NCBI GenBank assembly: GCA_029959665.1
Contig: JASCOI010000014.1
Span: 1 to 50,245 of the forward strand
DNA: 50,245 nt
Reading direction: 5' to 3'
DNA from: Microbacteriaceae bacterium PS02333
GTDB taxonomy: Bacteria > Actinomycetota > Actinomycetes > Actinomycetales > Microbacteriaceae
Position numbers and translations under genes: made by a program. This document shows, piece after piece, positions 42,438 through 50,245 of the stretch; the stretch's first letter is position 1, and every line of letters begins with the position of its first letter. A model generated the notes under the pieces. That model was not told the DNA's origin and did no database searches. It saw only the letters and a program-made list of their open reading frames with translations.

Positions 42438-45353
42438 TCACTCCCTGCCCGTGAGGCCCCAGGCGTCCTCGTCCGGTTCTTCCTCGACTCGATCGTACCC
42501 GCGCGTCATGTCACCGACTGGGTCAGCGCTGTACCGGTCCCCGTCGTCGGACGGAGACGAGACCGGCGGCGACACCGGTGCCGACGACGGCGCTGCCGCA
42601 GCGGGCTCCGGCGGCGGTTCCTCGCCGCGGAGCTTCGCGAGCACCGCCGGCAGCTGGTCGCCGGTGACGAGGACGTCTCGCGCCTTCGACCCCTCGGACG
42701 GGCCGACGATGTCGCGCGACTCCATGAGGTCCATCAACCGCCCGGCCTTCGCGAACCCGACGCGGAGCTTCCGCTGGAGCATCGAGGTCGAACCGAACTG
42801 CGTGGAGACGACCTGTTCGACCGCGGCCAGGAGCAGCTCGAGGTCGTCGCCGATGTCGGCGTCGATCTCCTTGCGCTCGACCACGGCCTGGACGTCCTGG
42901 CGGTACTCGGGCTGGGCCTGCCGGGTGACGTGCTGGACGACCTCCGCGACCTCGCTCTCCTGCACCCACGCACCCTGCACACGGACGGCCTTCGACGACC
43001 CCATCGGCAGGAAGAGCGCGTCGCCCTGCCCGATGAGCTTGTCCGCGCCGGGCTGGTCGAGGATGACCCGCGAGTCGGTGACGCTCGTCACGGCGAACGC
43101 GATCCGCGACGGGACGTTCGCCTTGATGAGGCCGGTGATGACGTCCACCGACGGCCGCTGCGTCGCGAGCACCAGGTGGATGCCGGCGGCACGCGCGAGC
43201 TGGGTGATTCGGACGATCGACTCCTCGACGTCCCGCGGGGCGACGAGCATGAGGTCCGCGAGTTCGTCGACGACGACGAGCAGGTACGGGTACGGCTTGA
43301 GCTTCCGCTCGCTGCCGGCGGGCAGCACGATCTCGTCGTTCTCGATCGCCTTGTTGAAGTCGTCGACGTGCCGGAACCCGAACGACGCGAGGTCGTCGTA
43401 CCGCATGTCCATCTCCTTCACGACCCACTGCAGCGCCTCCGCTGCCTTCTTCGGGTTCGTGATGATGGGCGTGATGAGGTGTGGGACCCCGGCGTAGATC
43501 GAGAGCTCGACGCGCTTCGGGTCGACGAGGACCATGCGGACCTCGGACGGCTTCGCGCGCATCAGCAGCGAGGTGATCATCGAGTTGATGAACACCGACT
43601 TGCCGGACCCCGTGGAGCCGGCGACGAGCAGGTGCGGCATCTTCGCGAGGTTCGCGACGACGAAGCCGCCCTCGACGTCCTTGCCGACACCGATCGTCAT
43701 CGGGTGCTTCGACTTGGTCGCCGCGCTCGAGCGCAGGACGTCGCCGAGGGACACGATCTCGCGGTCCGAGTTCGGGATCTCGACACCGATGGCGCTCTTG
43801 CCCGGGATCGGGGACAGGATGCGGACCTCGTTCGAGGCGACCGCGTACGACAGGTTCTTCGACAGCGCCGTGACGCGCTCGACCTTGACCCCGGGGCCGA
43901 GCTCGATCTCGTACCGGGTCACCGTCGGGCCGCGGGAGAACCCGGTCACCTTCGCGTCGACCTTGAACTCGGTGAGCACACCGGTGATGGCCGCGACGAT
44001 GTCGTCGTTCGCCTGGCTGCGCGCGACCGACGGCGTGCCGGCGCTCAACGTCGTGGCCGCTGGGAGGCGGTACGGCTTCGACGGGTCGTCCGCCGACGCC
44101 GCCGCCGACATCGCGTCCTCCGCCTGGCCGGTCGCGTCGTCGACGGGGTCCGCCGGGGCGGACGGGAGGCTCGGTGCGGCCGCCGCGGGCACGTCGCGTG
44201 CCGGACGGATCACCTCGGTCCGGTCGTCCGGGACGGGTGCGCCGAAGTCGCGGAGCGCCTGCTCGGCGCGGTCGAGGTCGGCGGCGACGTCGTGCTCGAG
44301 GGAGTCGTTGAGGTTCACCGATGCGGGCTCGGCCGGCGTGTGGTCGACCAGGCCGGCAGCGGCGCCGGCGTTCGGGCTCGGTGCCGGGGCGACCGCTGCG
44401 GTCGACGCGGGGATGACCGGGCTGTCGTACGCCGGGTCTTCTTCACGGCCGGACTTGTTGCGACGCCACCAGGGGATGTGTGCCTCGGCGTCGTCGTCCG
44501 GCTGCTCGCCGTCGCCGAACCCGAGGTCGTCGAAGAGCTGCAGCCCCTGCGAGTCCGTCTTGCCCGTGATGCCCTTGCGCGGCGCCTTCGCCGGCTCGGC
44601 GGGCACGTCTTCCTCGGCAGCGGGGGCCGGCGCGCCGAAGAGGTACGCGTACAGCTCGTGGAGTCGCCGCCCGACCTTGTTCGGCGGCGTCTTGGTGATG
44701 ATGAAGAGCGAGAGCACCAGCAGGACGATCGCCACCGGGACGGCGATCCAGACGGTGGCGACCGCGACGAGCCAGCCGATCACGACCCAGCCGATCACGC
44801 CACCAGCCGTGGCGAGCGCCGGCATGCCGTCGGACGCGCTCGGCTGCCCGCCGAACACGTGGCACAACGAGGAGATCGACACGAGCAGCAGCCCGAGGCC
44901 GATCCCGATGCGGGTGTTGTCGTGGACGGACGCCGGGTGCCGGAACAGCCAGCCGGCGAACACGACCATGATGACGGGGAGCGCGAAGGCCAGCCGGCCG
45001 AACAGCCCGCCGAACGTGTACGCGTCGAGCGCCACCGAGACGCCGTTCGACGGGTTGAGCCACTCGACGACCGCGCCGGCGATCGCCAGCACGAACAGGA
45101 AGAACGGGAAGCCGTCGCGACGCTGGTCCTTCTCGAGGGTCTCGGACCCGAGCAGCCGGAACATCGCGCCGACGCCGTGGGCCATGCCCATCCAGGCGGT
45201 CACGAGTGGGTTCTGCCCGGTGAACTCGACCGGGGGCTTCGCCTGCGGCAGCTTCTTCGTGGTGGCCTGCGTGCGCGACGTCCCGCGCGTCCCGCTTCCA
45301 CGGGACGACGATGACGCGCGTGAGCGCGTGGTCGACTTGGTGCCTCCGGCCAT
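42438..45353 (-). CDS. ftsK: DNA translocase FtsK/SpoIIIE
   Basis: From the ATG at 45353 the protein is 971 residues. A basic Ser/Thr/Arg-rich N-terminus precedes about four to five membrane segments (residues ~75-230), an acidic Pro/Ala linker (~260-440), the RecA-like motor (Walker [16 protein letters not shown], Walker [24 protein letters not shown]) and a C-terminal gamma winged helix ([20 protein letters not shown]). It pumps chromosome DNA at the division septum. The frame upstream to 45404 is open but precedes the natural MAGGTK start. Confidence 0.97.
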   Translation of the reverse strand: MAGGTKSTTRSRASSSSRGSGTRGTSRTQATTKKLPQAKPPVEFTGQNPLVTAWMGMAHGVGAMFRLLGSETLEKDQRRDGFPFFLFVLAIAGAVVEWLNPSNGVSVALDAYTFGGLFGRLAFALPVIMVVFAGWLFRHPASVHDNTRIGIGLGLLLVSISSLCHVFGGQPSASDGMPALATAGGVIGWVVIGWLVAVATVWIAVPVAIVLLVLSLFIITKTPPNKVGRRLHELYAYLFGAPAPAAEEDVPAEPAKAPRKGITGKTDSQGLQLFDDLGFGDGEQPDDDAEAHIPWWRRNKSGREEDPAYDSPVIPASTAAVAPAPSPNAGAAAGLVDHTPAEPASVNLNDSLEHDVAADLDRAEQALRDFGAPVPDDRTEVIRPARDVPAAAAPSLPSAPADPVDDATGQAEDAMSAAASADDPSKPYRLPAATTLSAGTPSVARSQANDDIVAAITGVLTEFKVDAKVTGFSRGPTVTRYEIELGPGVKVERVTALSKNLSYAVASNEVRILSPIPGKSAIGVEIPNSDREIVSLGDVLRSSAATKSKHPMTIGVGKDVEGGFVVANLAKMPHLLVAGSTGSGKSVFINSMITSLLMRAKPSEVRMVLVDPKRVELSIYAGVPHLITPIITNPKKAAEALQWVVKEMDMRYDDLASFGFRHVDDFNKAIENDEIVLPAGSERKLKPYPYLLVVVDELADLMLVAPRDVEESIVRITQLARAAGIHLVLATQRPSVDVITGLIKANVPSRIAFAVTSVTDSRVILDQPGADKLIGQGDALFLPMGSSKAVRVQGAWVQESEVAEVVQHVTRQAQPEYRQDVQAVVERKEIDADIGDDLELLLAAVEQVVSTQFGSTSMLQRKLRVGFAKAGRLMDLMESRDIVGPSEGSKARDVLVTGDQLPAVLAKLRGEEPPPEPAAAAPSSAPVSPPVSSPSDDGDRYSADPVGDMTRGYDRVEEEPDEDAWGLTGRE

Positions 45354-45388
45354 GGGGTAGACCCTAACGCCACCTGGGGACAAACCGA

Positions 45389-45421
45389 GGGAGCCCCGCC
45401 GCACGAGGCGACGGGGCTCCC
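45389..45421 (-). terminator. Terminator hairpin after the ABC exporter operon
   Basis: The arms gggagccccg (45389-45398) and cggggctccc (45412-45421) pair over 10 bases around a 13-base loop. It starts nine bases past the permease stop and upstream of ftsK. Confidence 0.75.
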
Positions 45422-45429
45422 CCGACGGG

Positions 45430-46659
45430 TCAGTACCGGATGGCGTCGATGACCTTCACGCGCACCGCGACGAGTGCCGGGAGCAGTCCGGCGAGCGCCC
45501 CGACGAACACCGCGGCGCCGATCCCGACGAACGCGGCCTCGAGCGGGAATGGAGCTCCCCCGATGTCGGCCCCGCTCGTGATCGCGGTTCGCACGGTCTC
45601 GTTGCTGAGCACCGCCGCTCCGAGCATCACGCCGATGCCCCCGGCGACGGCGGTCCCGAGGACGTTCTCGAGCAGCACCGCCACGAAGATCCGTCCGGCT
45701 GAGGCGCCGACACCGCGCCGGATGCCGATCTCGCGGATCCGCTGCCGGACGCTCACGAGCGAGACGTTGAGCAGTCCGAGGCCACCGAGCACCAGGACGA
45801 GCACCGACACCGCGGCGATGACGTAGCGCAGCGGCCCGAGCGGGTCGCCGTCCACCGTGGCACCGGCGTCCATGCGGCTCGCGGTGACCTCGATGCCGCC
45901 GCCGAGGGTCCGCTCGGTGTCGCTCGCGATCCGATTCGCGAGCTGCTTGCCGCCCGGTGCCGGGATCCACACCTCGAACGTGCGACTGCCGCCCATCTCC
46001 GGGTCGACGACGGTGCCGGCGGCAGCCGTCGTGCGCGCGAGCTGGAACATGCCCGGCTCGGTGTCGTACTCGGACGTCTTGTACTCCCCGACGACGACCG
46101 CGGTGACGGCGGGCGTCCCGGGCAGTCGGACGGTCGGGTGCGTCACGAGGTCGGGATCACCCAGGCGGTCGAGGAAGGCCTGGTTCACGATGATCGCCGG
46201 CGCCAGCCTGTCGCGGTCGGACTCGGTGAACCACGTGCCGTCTTCCATCCGGACCCGGTGCATCTCGGCGTACCCGGGGTCGACGGTCTTCGTCCACACG
46301 TCGCCGACGCCGTCCGGGAACTGGACCTTCCGCGGCCCCTCCGCCGCCTCGCTCGCGTACGACACGTCGTAGCGGGCGGCCCCGGCACGGAGCTGGTCGA
46401 ACACCGCGTCCTCGTCCGGCAGGGCGTCCCCCGACTTCGTCGACGCGGTGAGCTGGAACGTCGCCGGACGGCCGCCGTACTGCTCGTTGAACGCCTCCGT
46501 CGCTTTCTCCGCGAGCGATCCGAACCCGACCACGACGGCGAGCGACGCGACCGCGATCGTCACGCCGACCAGACTGAGCACGACACGGCCCCGGTGCACG
46601 CGGAGCTCCTGCCAGGACTCGACGAAGGTCCCGACGACGGTGCTGAACACGCCGTTCAC
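45430..46659 (-). CDS. MacB/FtsX-type ABC transporter permease
   Basis: The protein is 409 residues. One N-terminal membrane segment ([20 protein letters not shown]) is followed by a large extracellular MacB-like domain (~50-280) and three C-terminal membrane segments ([59 protein letters not shown]). The intracellular motif [20 protein letters not shown] is diagnostic of FtsX permeases. It overlaps the ATPase gene by four bases. Together with the adaptor it should form a mechanotransmission exporter; the substrate is unknown, with a peptide or antimicrobial compound typical. Confidence 0.92.
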   Translation of the reverse strand: MNGVFSTVVGTFVESWQELRVHRGRVVLSLVGVTIAVASLAVVVGFGSLAEKATEAFNEQYGGRPATFQLTASTKSGDALPDEDAVFDQLRAGAARYDVSYASEAAEGPRKVQFPDGVGDVWTKTVDPGYAEMHRVRMEDGTWFTESDRDRLAPAIIVNQAFLDRLGDPDLVTHPTVRLPGTPAVTAVVVGEYKTSEYDTEPGMFQLARTTAAAGTVVDPEMGGSRTFEVWIPAPGGKQLANRIASDTERTLGGGIEVTASRMDAGATVDGDPLGPLRYVIAAVSVLVLVLGGLGLLNVSLVSVRQRIREIGIRRGVGASAGRIFVAVLLENVLGTAVAGGIGVMLGAAVLSNETVRTAITSGADIGGAPFPLEAAFVGIGAAVFVGALAGLLPALVAVRVKVIDAIRY

Positions 46660-47354
46660 GCGGCGGCCTCCTCGAACGCGTCGACCACGAGGCCGTGGTC
46701 GATCCGGTGGACGGTGTCCGCGCGGGCAGCGACGGCGGCATCGTGCGTGATGGTCATCAGCGCGGCACCGGTCTCGGCGGCGACGGTCTCGAGCAGCTCC
46801 ATGACGATGCGACCGGTGTCGACGTCGAGCGCCCCGGTCGGCTCGTCGGCCAGGATGAGCCGTGGCGAGCGGACGAGTGCCCTGGCGATCGCGACGCGCT
46901 GCTGCTCGCCGCCGGAGAGCCGGTGCGGCTGCGTGTCGGCCCGGTCGGCCAGTCCCACGCGGTCGAGCATCTCGGTGGCGAGACGACGACGGCGCCAGAA
47001 GTCCTTCCCGGTCGCGTAGAGGAGCGGGATCTCGACGTTCTCGATCGCTGTGCGGCCCTGCAGCAGGTTGAACTGCTGGAACACGAAGCCGACGTCGGCC
47101 CCGCGGATCCGGTCGCGACGGAGCGACCCGGCCCGGCCGACGTCGACCCCGCCGAACTCGTGCGTGCCGTCGGTCGGGGTGTCGAGCAGGCCGAGGACGT
47201 TGAGCAGCGTCGACTTGCCGGAACCCGAGCGGCCGACGATCGCGGTGGTGCTGCCGGCTTCGACGTCGAGGTCGATCCCGCGGAGGATCTCCAGCGTGGA
47301 GCCGTCCGGCAGCGTGACGGACTTCTGCAGCCCGCGGACGGAGACCAGACTCAT
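46656..47354 (-). CDS. MacB-type ABC transporter ATP-binding protein
   Basis: The protein is 232 residues. It has Walker A VGRSGSGKSTLLNVLG, Q-loop VFQQFNLLQGRTAIENV, signature RLSGGEQQRVAIARAL, Walker B LILADEPTGALD and the H-loop in MTITHDAAVA. It is the cytoplasmic motor for the permease encoded just downstream and overlaps both neighbouring genes by four bases. Confidence 0.95.
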   Translation of the reverse strand: MSLVSVRGLQKSVTLPDGSTLEILRGIDLDVEAGSTTAIVGRSGSGKSTLLNVLGLLDTPTDGTHEFGGVDVGRAGSLRRDRIRGADVGFVFQQFNLLQGRTAIENVEIPLLYATGKDFWRRRRLATEMLDRVGLADRADTQPHRLSGGEQQRVAIARALVRSPRLILADEPTGALDVDTGRIVMELLETVAAETGAALMTITHDAAVAARADTVHRIDHGLVVDAFEEAAA

Positions 47355-48355
47355 CCGACCATCACCGCGCCACCCTCGGCGGAGTCGTCCTCGGACTGCT
47401 CCTTGCCCGGCACGAACTGCAGGACCTGGTCGCCCTCGGCCACCCCGGACTTCACCTCCACCAGTTCACCGTCGTTGATGCCGAGCTCGACGTCGCGCGT
47501 CTCGTGCTTCCCCTCGTCCGTGACGACCGTGACGACCCCCTTCTGCGCGGTGCCCTGGACGGCCGTGGTCGGGAGGGTCAGGACGCCCTCGGCCTTGCCG
47601 GCGGGCACGGCCACGGTGACCTCGAGCCCCGGGAAGACCGTCACGTCACCAGGGACGTCGCACTCCAGCTGCGTCCCGCCGGACGAGGACTCCGGTCCGG
47701 ATCCGTCAGCGGCGTCGGTGTCCGACGACGAGGAGTCGGACGCGGCCGCGCTCGTCAACGACAGGTTGGTGCAGGTGAACGGCGCCGGGCCGTCCTTGAC
47801 CGTCACCGTCGCCTCGGACGGGCGGTTGATCAGGCGGTAGAGCTGCGCGGCCTCGAGCGTGGCGCTCGCGCGGTACGACTCCGGCGCGACACGGGCAACG
47901 GTCGTGCCGATGTCGACCGGCTGCTTCGACACCAGGTCGAGACCGGACACGGTGCCGTCGGCGGGCGCGGCGACGGTCGAGAAGGTGACCTTCGGCGGGA
48001 GCGGGCTGCCGTCCGCCGTGACACCGTCGACCGGGGTCTCGACGCGGACGTCGAGGATCGCCGCACTCTGCTCGACGTGGTCGCCGTTCGCCACGAAGAG
48101 GCGGTTCACGGTACCGGCTGCCGTTGCGCGCACCGGGGTGGACGCGACGGAGCGGATGGTGCCCTTCGCCTCGACGTCGTTGCTGATGTCGCCCTTCTCC
48201 ACCGTGACGACCGGATCGTCGATCTTGCCGGTCGGGACCTTGTCGGCCTCCGGCGGCTGGGCGGCGAAGAACGCGAGCCGGACGAGTGCCACTGCGATGG
48301 CGGCGAACACCAGGAACTTGAGGCCGGGCCACACCCAGCGACGCAGAACGATCAC
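47351..48355 (-). CDS. HlyD/MacA-type membrane fusion (adaptor) protein
   Basis: The protein is 334 residues from a GTG at 48355. One N-terminal membrane anchor (FLVFAAIAVALVRLAFF) is followed by a lipoyl/barrel-sandwich part (VTVEKGDISNDVEAKGTI, TPVRATAAGTVNRLFVANGD) and a beta-barrel part. A Ser/Asp/Gly-rich low-complexity insert lies at ~205-228 between two cysteines (FTCTNLS and LECDVPG), which may form a disulfide outside the cell. It is the first gene of the adaptor-ATPase-permease operon. Confidence 0.9.
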   Translation of the reverse strand: MIVLRRWVWPGLKFLVFAAIAVALVRLAFFAAQPPEADKVPTGKIDDPVVTVEKGDISNDVEAKGTIRSVASTPVRATAAGTVNRLFVANGDHVEQSAAILDVRVETPVDGVTADGSPLPPKVTFSTVAAPADGTVSGLDLVSKQPVDIGTTVARVAPESYRASATLEAAQLYRLINRPSEATVTVKDGPAPFTCTNLSLTSAAASDSSSSDTDAADGSGPESSSGGTQLECDVPGDVTVFPGLEVTVAVPAGKAEGVLTLPTTAVQGTAQKGVVTVVTDEGKHETRDVELGINDGELVEVKSGVAEGDQVLQFVPGKEQSEDDSAEGGAVMVG

Positions 48356-48412
48356 ACAGGAATACTAGTGACCGGCATGCCGACGAAAGATCATGCTCTG
48401 GGATGAGATGAA

Positions 48413-48450
48413 GGCCCGCCGCAGCGTCCGGGACGGACGTGTGGCGGGCC
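48413..48450 (-). terminator. Terminator hairpin after rnj
   Basis: ggcccgcc (48413-48420) pairs with ggcgggcc (48443-48450), with a smaller inner stem (gtcc/ggac). It starts 24 bases past the rnj stop and lies upstream of the adaptor gene. Confidence 0.7.
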
Positions 48451-48474
48451 TCCAGGCCGAACGCGCAGCGAGCG

Positions 48475-50151
48475 CTACGCCTCGATGATCACCGGGACGA
48501 TCATCGGACGACGGCGGTGCTTCGTGTTCACCCAGCGCCCGACGGTGCGGCGGACCACCTGGCTGAACGCGTGCTGGTCCCGCGTGCCGTTGCCGGCCGC
48601 GTCGGCCAGGGCACGGGCGATCTGCGGGCGGACGTCGTCGAAGACGGAGTCGTCCTCGGCGAAGCCGCGCGACTGGATCTCCGGGCCGATGACGCACTGT
48701 CCGGTCGTGAAGTCGACGGCACAGAAGACGGAGATGAAGCCCTCTTCCGCCAGGACCCGACGGTCCTTGAGGTCGGCGTCGGTGATCTCGCCGACGGTCG
48801 AACCGTCCACGTAGACGTACCCGATGTCGAGCTGCCCGACGACGTTCGCGACCCCGTCCTTCAGGTCGACGACGATGCCGTCCTGACCGAGGATGACGTT
48901 CCGCGGCGGGACACCCGTCTGGATCGCCAGGTCGGCGTTCGCGTAGAGGTGCCGGTGCTCGCCGTGCACGGGCAGGACGTTGCGCGGACGCAGGATGTTG
49001 TAGCAGTACAGCAGCTCGCCGGCGGACGCGTGGCCGGAGACGTGCACCTTCGCGTTGCCCTTGTGCACGACCTTCGCACCGAGCTTCGTCAGGCCGTCGA
49101 TCACGCGGTAGACGGCGTTCTCGTTGCCAGGGATGAGCGACGACGCGAGGATGACGGTGTCGCCCTCGCCGATCTCGATCTGGTGCTCGAGGTTCGCCAT
49201 GCGGGCGAGGACGGCCATCGGCTCGCCCTGGGACCCGGTCGACATGTAGACGATCTGGTCGTCCGGGACGTCCTTGGCCTTCTTCGTGTCGATGAGCACG
49301 TTCTCCGGCACCCGCAGGTACCCGAGGTCGGCGGCGATCGTCATGTTGCGGATCATCGAGCGGCCCATGAACGCGACACGGCGGTTCGCGGCGGCTGCGG
49401 CGTCGAGCACCTGCTGCACGCGGTGCACGTGTGAGGAGAAGCTCGCGACGACGACCTTCTTGCGCGCTCGCATGATGATGTTCTCGAGCACCGGGCCGAT
49501 GTCGCGCTCCGGAGCGGTGAACCCGGGGACGTCGGCGTTGGTGGAGTCTGGCAAGAACAGGTCGACGCCGGCCTCGCCGAGCCGCGCGAACGCACGGAGG
49601 TCGGTGATGCGGTCGTCGAGCGGCAGCTGGTCCATCTTGAAGTCGCCGGTGTGCAGCACGCGCCCTGCCGGGGTCGTGATGGCGACGGCGAGGGCGTCCG
49701 GGATGGAGTGGTTCACCGCGACGAACTCGAGGTGGAACGGGCCGAGCTGCTCGGTCTGGTCCTCTTGCACGACGAGCGTGTAGGGCTTGATCCGGTGTTC
49801 CTTGAGCTTCGCCTCGACGAGCGCCAGGGTCAGCGTGGAGCCGATCAGCGGGATGTCCTGGCGGAGCTTCAGCAGGTACGGCACGGCGCCGATGTGGTCT
49901 TCGTGACCGTGCGTGAGCACGACGCCGAGCACGTCGTCGAGGCGGTCCCGGATCGGCGCGAAGTCGGGCAGGATCAGGTCGACGCCCGGCTGGTGCTCCT
50001 CGGGGAACAGCACGCCGGCGTCGACGATGAGCAGCTTGCCCTCGTACTCGTAGACGGTCATGTTGCGACCGATCTCGCCGAGGCCACCGACGGGGATGAC
50101 CCGGAGGGTGCCCGGCTCGAGGGGCTGGGGTTCGGAGACTTGTGTGGGCAT
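48475..50151 (-). CDS. rnj: Ribonuclease J
   Basis: The protein is 558 residues. It is a metallo-beta-lactamase/beta-CASP nuclease with both endo- and 5'-3' exo-activity on mRNA and rRNA. The zinc motif is LTHGHEDHIGAVPYL, with VNHSIPDALAV, LHTGDFKMDQ and the beta-CASP segments VVVASFSSHVHRVQQ, MSTGSQGEPMAVLARM and VHVSGHASAGEL. The C-terminal domain follows at ~450-558. The ATG at 50151 fits the family N-terminus (RVIPVGGLGEIGRNM). The usual upstream partner dapA would lie beyond the window. Confidence 0.97.
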   Translation of the reverse strand: MPTQVSEPQPLEPGTLRVIPVGGLGEIGRNMTVYEYEGKLLIVDAGVLFPEEHQPGVDLILPDFAPIRDRLDDVLGVVLTHGHEDHIGAVPYLLKLRQDIPLIGSTLTLALVEAKLKEHRIKPYTLVVQEDQTEQLGPFHLEFVAVNHSIPDALAVAITTPAGRVLHTGDFKMDQLPLDDRITDLRAFARLGEAGVDLFLPDSTNADVPGFTAPERDIGPVLENIIMRARKKVVVASFSSHVHRVQQVLDAAAAANRRVAFMGRSMIRNMTIAADLGYLRVPENVLIDTKKAKDVPDDQIVYMSTGSQGEPMAVLARMANLEHQIEIGEGDTVILASSLIPGNENAVYRVIDGLTKLGAKVVHKGNAKVHVSGHASAGELLYCYNILRPRNVLPVHGEHRHLYANADLAIQTGVPPRNVILGQDGIVVDLKDGVANVVGQLDIGYVYVDGSTVGEITDADLKDRRVLAEEGFISVFCAVDFTTGQCVIGPEIQSRGFAEDDSVFDDVRPQIARALADAAGNGTRDQHAFSQVVRRTVGRWVNTKHRRRPMIVPVIIEA

Positions 50152-50245
50152 TCGGTCCTGACTGCTTCGGGGGCGCGCGGCCGGCGCGCCGCGGGGGCGT
50201 GACGGGGGGTGGCTGGGCCCGTCCGGAGCGCACCCCCCGCCGCCC
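50152..50245. other. rnj upstream region, no gene seen
   Basis: These 94 bases are very GC-rich, with runs of G and C and a gcgc palindrome around 50180-50195. I find no convincing coding frame or promoter; the last bases again show C-rich homopolymer text at the window edge. Confidence 0.4.

Noticed and set aside
42930-45314. Plus-strand open frame of 794 codons opposite ftsK
   Set aside because: It is an antisense shadow; the FtsK motifs are complete on the other strand.

Overview
The window is a high-GC (about 70% by eye) stretch of an actinobacterial chromosome. Gene order and protein style point to the family Microbacteriaceae; Curtobacterium is my best guess, from recognition rather than a marker gene. 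Diagnostic blocks are recA-recX-miaB-miaA-dapF next to hflX/lexA, clgR-cinA-pgsA-ftsK-(ABC)-rnj, hisC-hisB-hisH-priA, and parA-scpA-scpB-rluB...tyrA-cmk-der. Most genes lie on the minus strand and are packed with 4-base start/stop overlaps. The first ~100 bases and bases ~36876-36960 are G/C homopolymer tracts that look like unreliable sequence.

Region by region. 1-5400: tRNA-Pro(GGG), a surface lipoprotein, a RecQ helicase fused to a phosphoribosyltransferase-like C-terminus, and a MetE-like methyltransferase. 5409-14577: a type VII secretion (T7SS) locus, read leftward: an EssC/EccC-type FHA-ATPase, a WXG100 protein, a small helical partner, a 583-residue secreted protein with an N-terminal helical domain and a C-terminal DUF1023-type alpha/beta hydrolase, then three related lipoproteins plus a truncated fourth copy, and a small membrane protein. 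14627-17094: aldo/keto reductase and small membrane or unknown proteins. 17135-28608: der, cmk, tyrA, a TetR/FAD-monooxygenase pair with twin palindromic operators, rluB-like pseudouridine synthase with a long repeat tail, scpB, scpA, parA-like, SseB-like, priA. 28724-31061: hisH, hisB, hisC. 31198-40770: the SOS neighbourhood (LysM protein, lexA, hflX, an RsmC-like methyltransferase, dapF, miaA, miaB, recX, recA, DUF3046). 40849-50151: clgR, cinA, pgsA, ftsK, a MacB-type ABC exporter and ribonuclease J.

How the genes work together. The housekeeping blocks serve chromosome segregation (ScpAB, ParA-like, FtsK), the SOS response (LexA, RecA, RecX, and a LysM protein under a LexA box), histidine and tyrosine synthesis, diaminopimelate synthesis, tRNA modification, ribosome assembly and RNA decay. 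The accessory highlight is 5.4-14.6 kb. I infer a contact-dependent antibacterial module: EssC and the WXG100 protein export a lipase/esterase-like toxin with the help of a small helical partner, and a duplicated array of lipoproteins protects the cell envelope. The 3' half of the toxin gene and the lipoprotein array are clearly lower in GC than their surroundings, as expected for a swappable toxin/immunity tip. The functional assignments there are inference from order, motifs and precedent (the S. aureus TslA lipase and TilA lipoproteins), not demonstrated.
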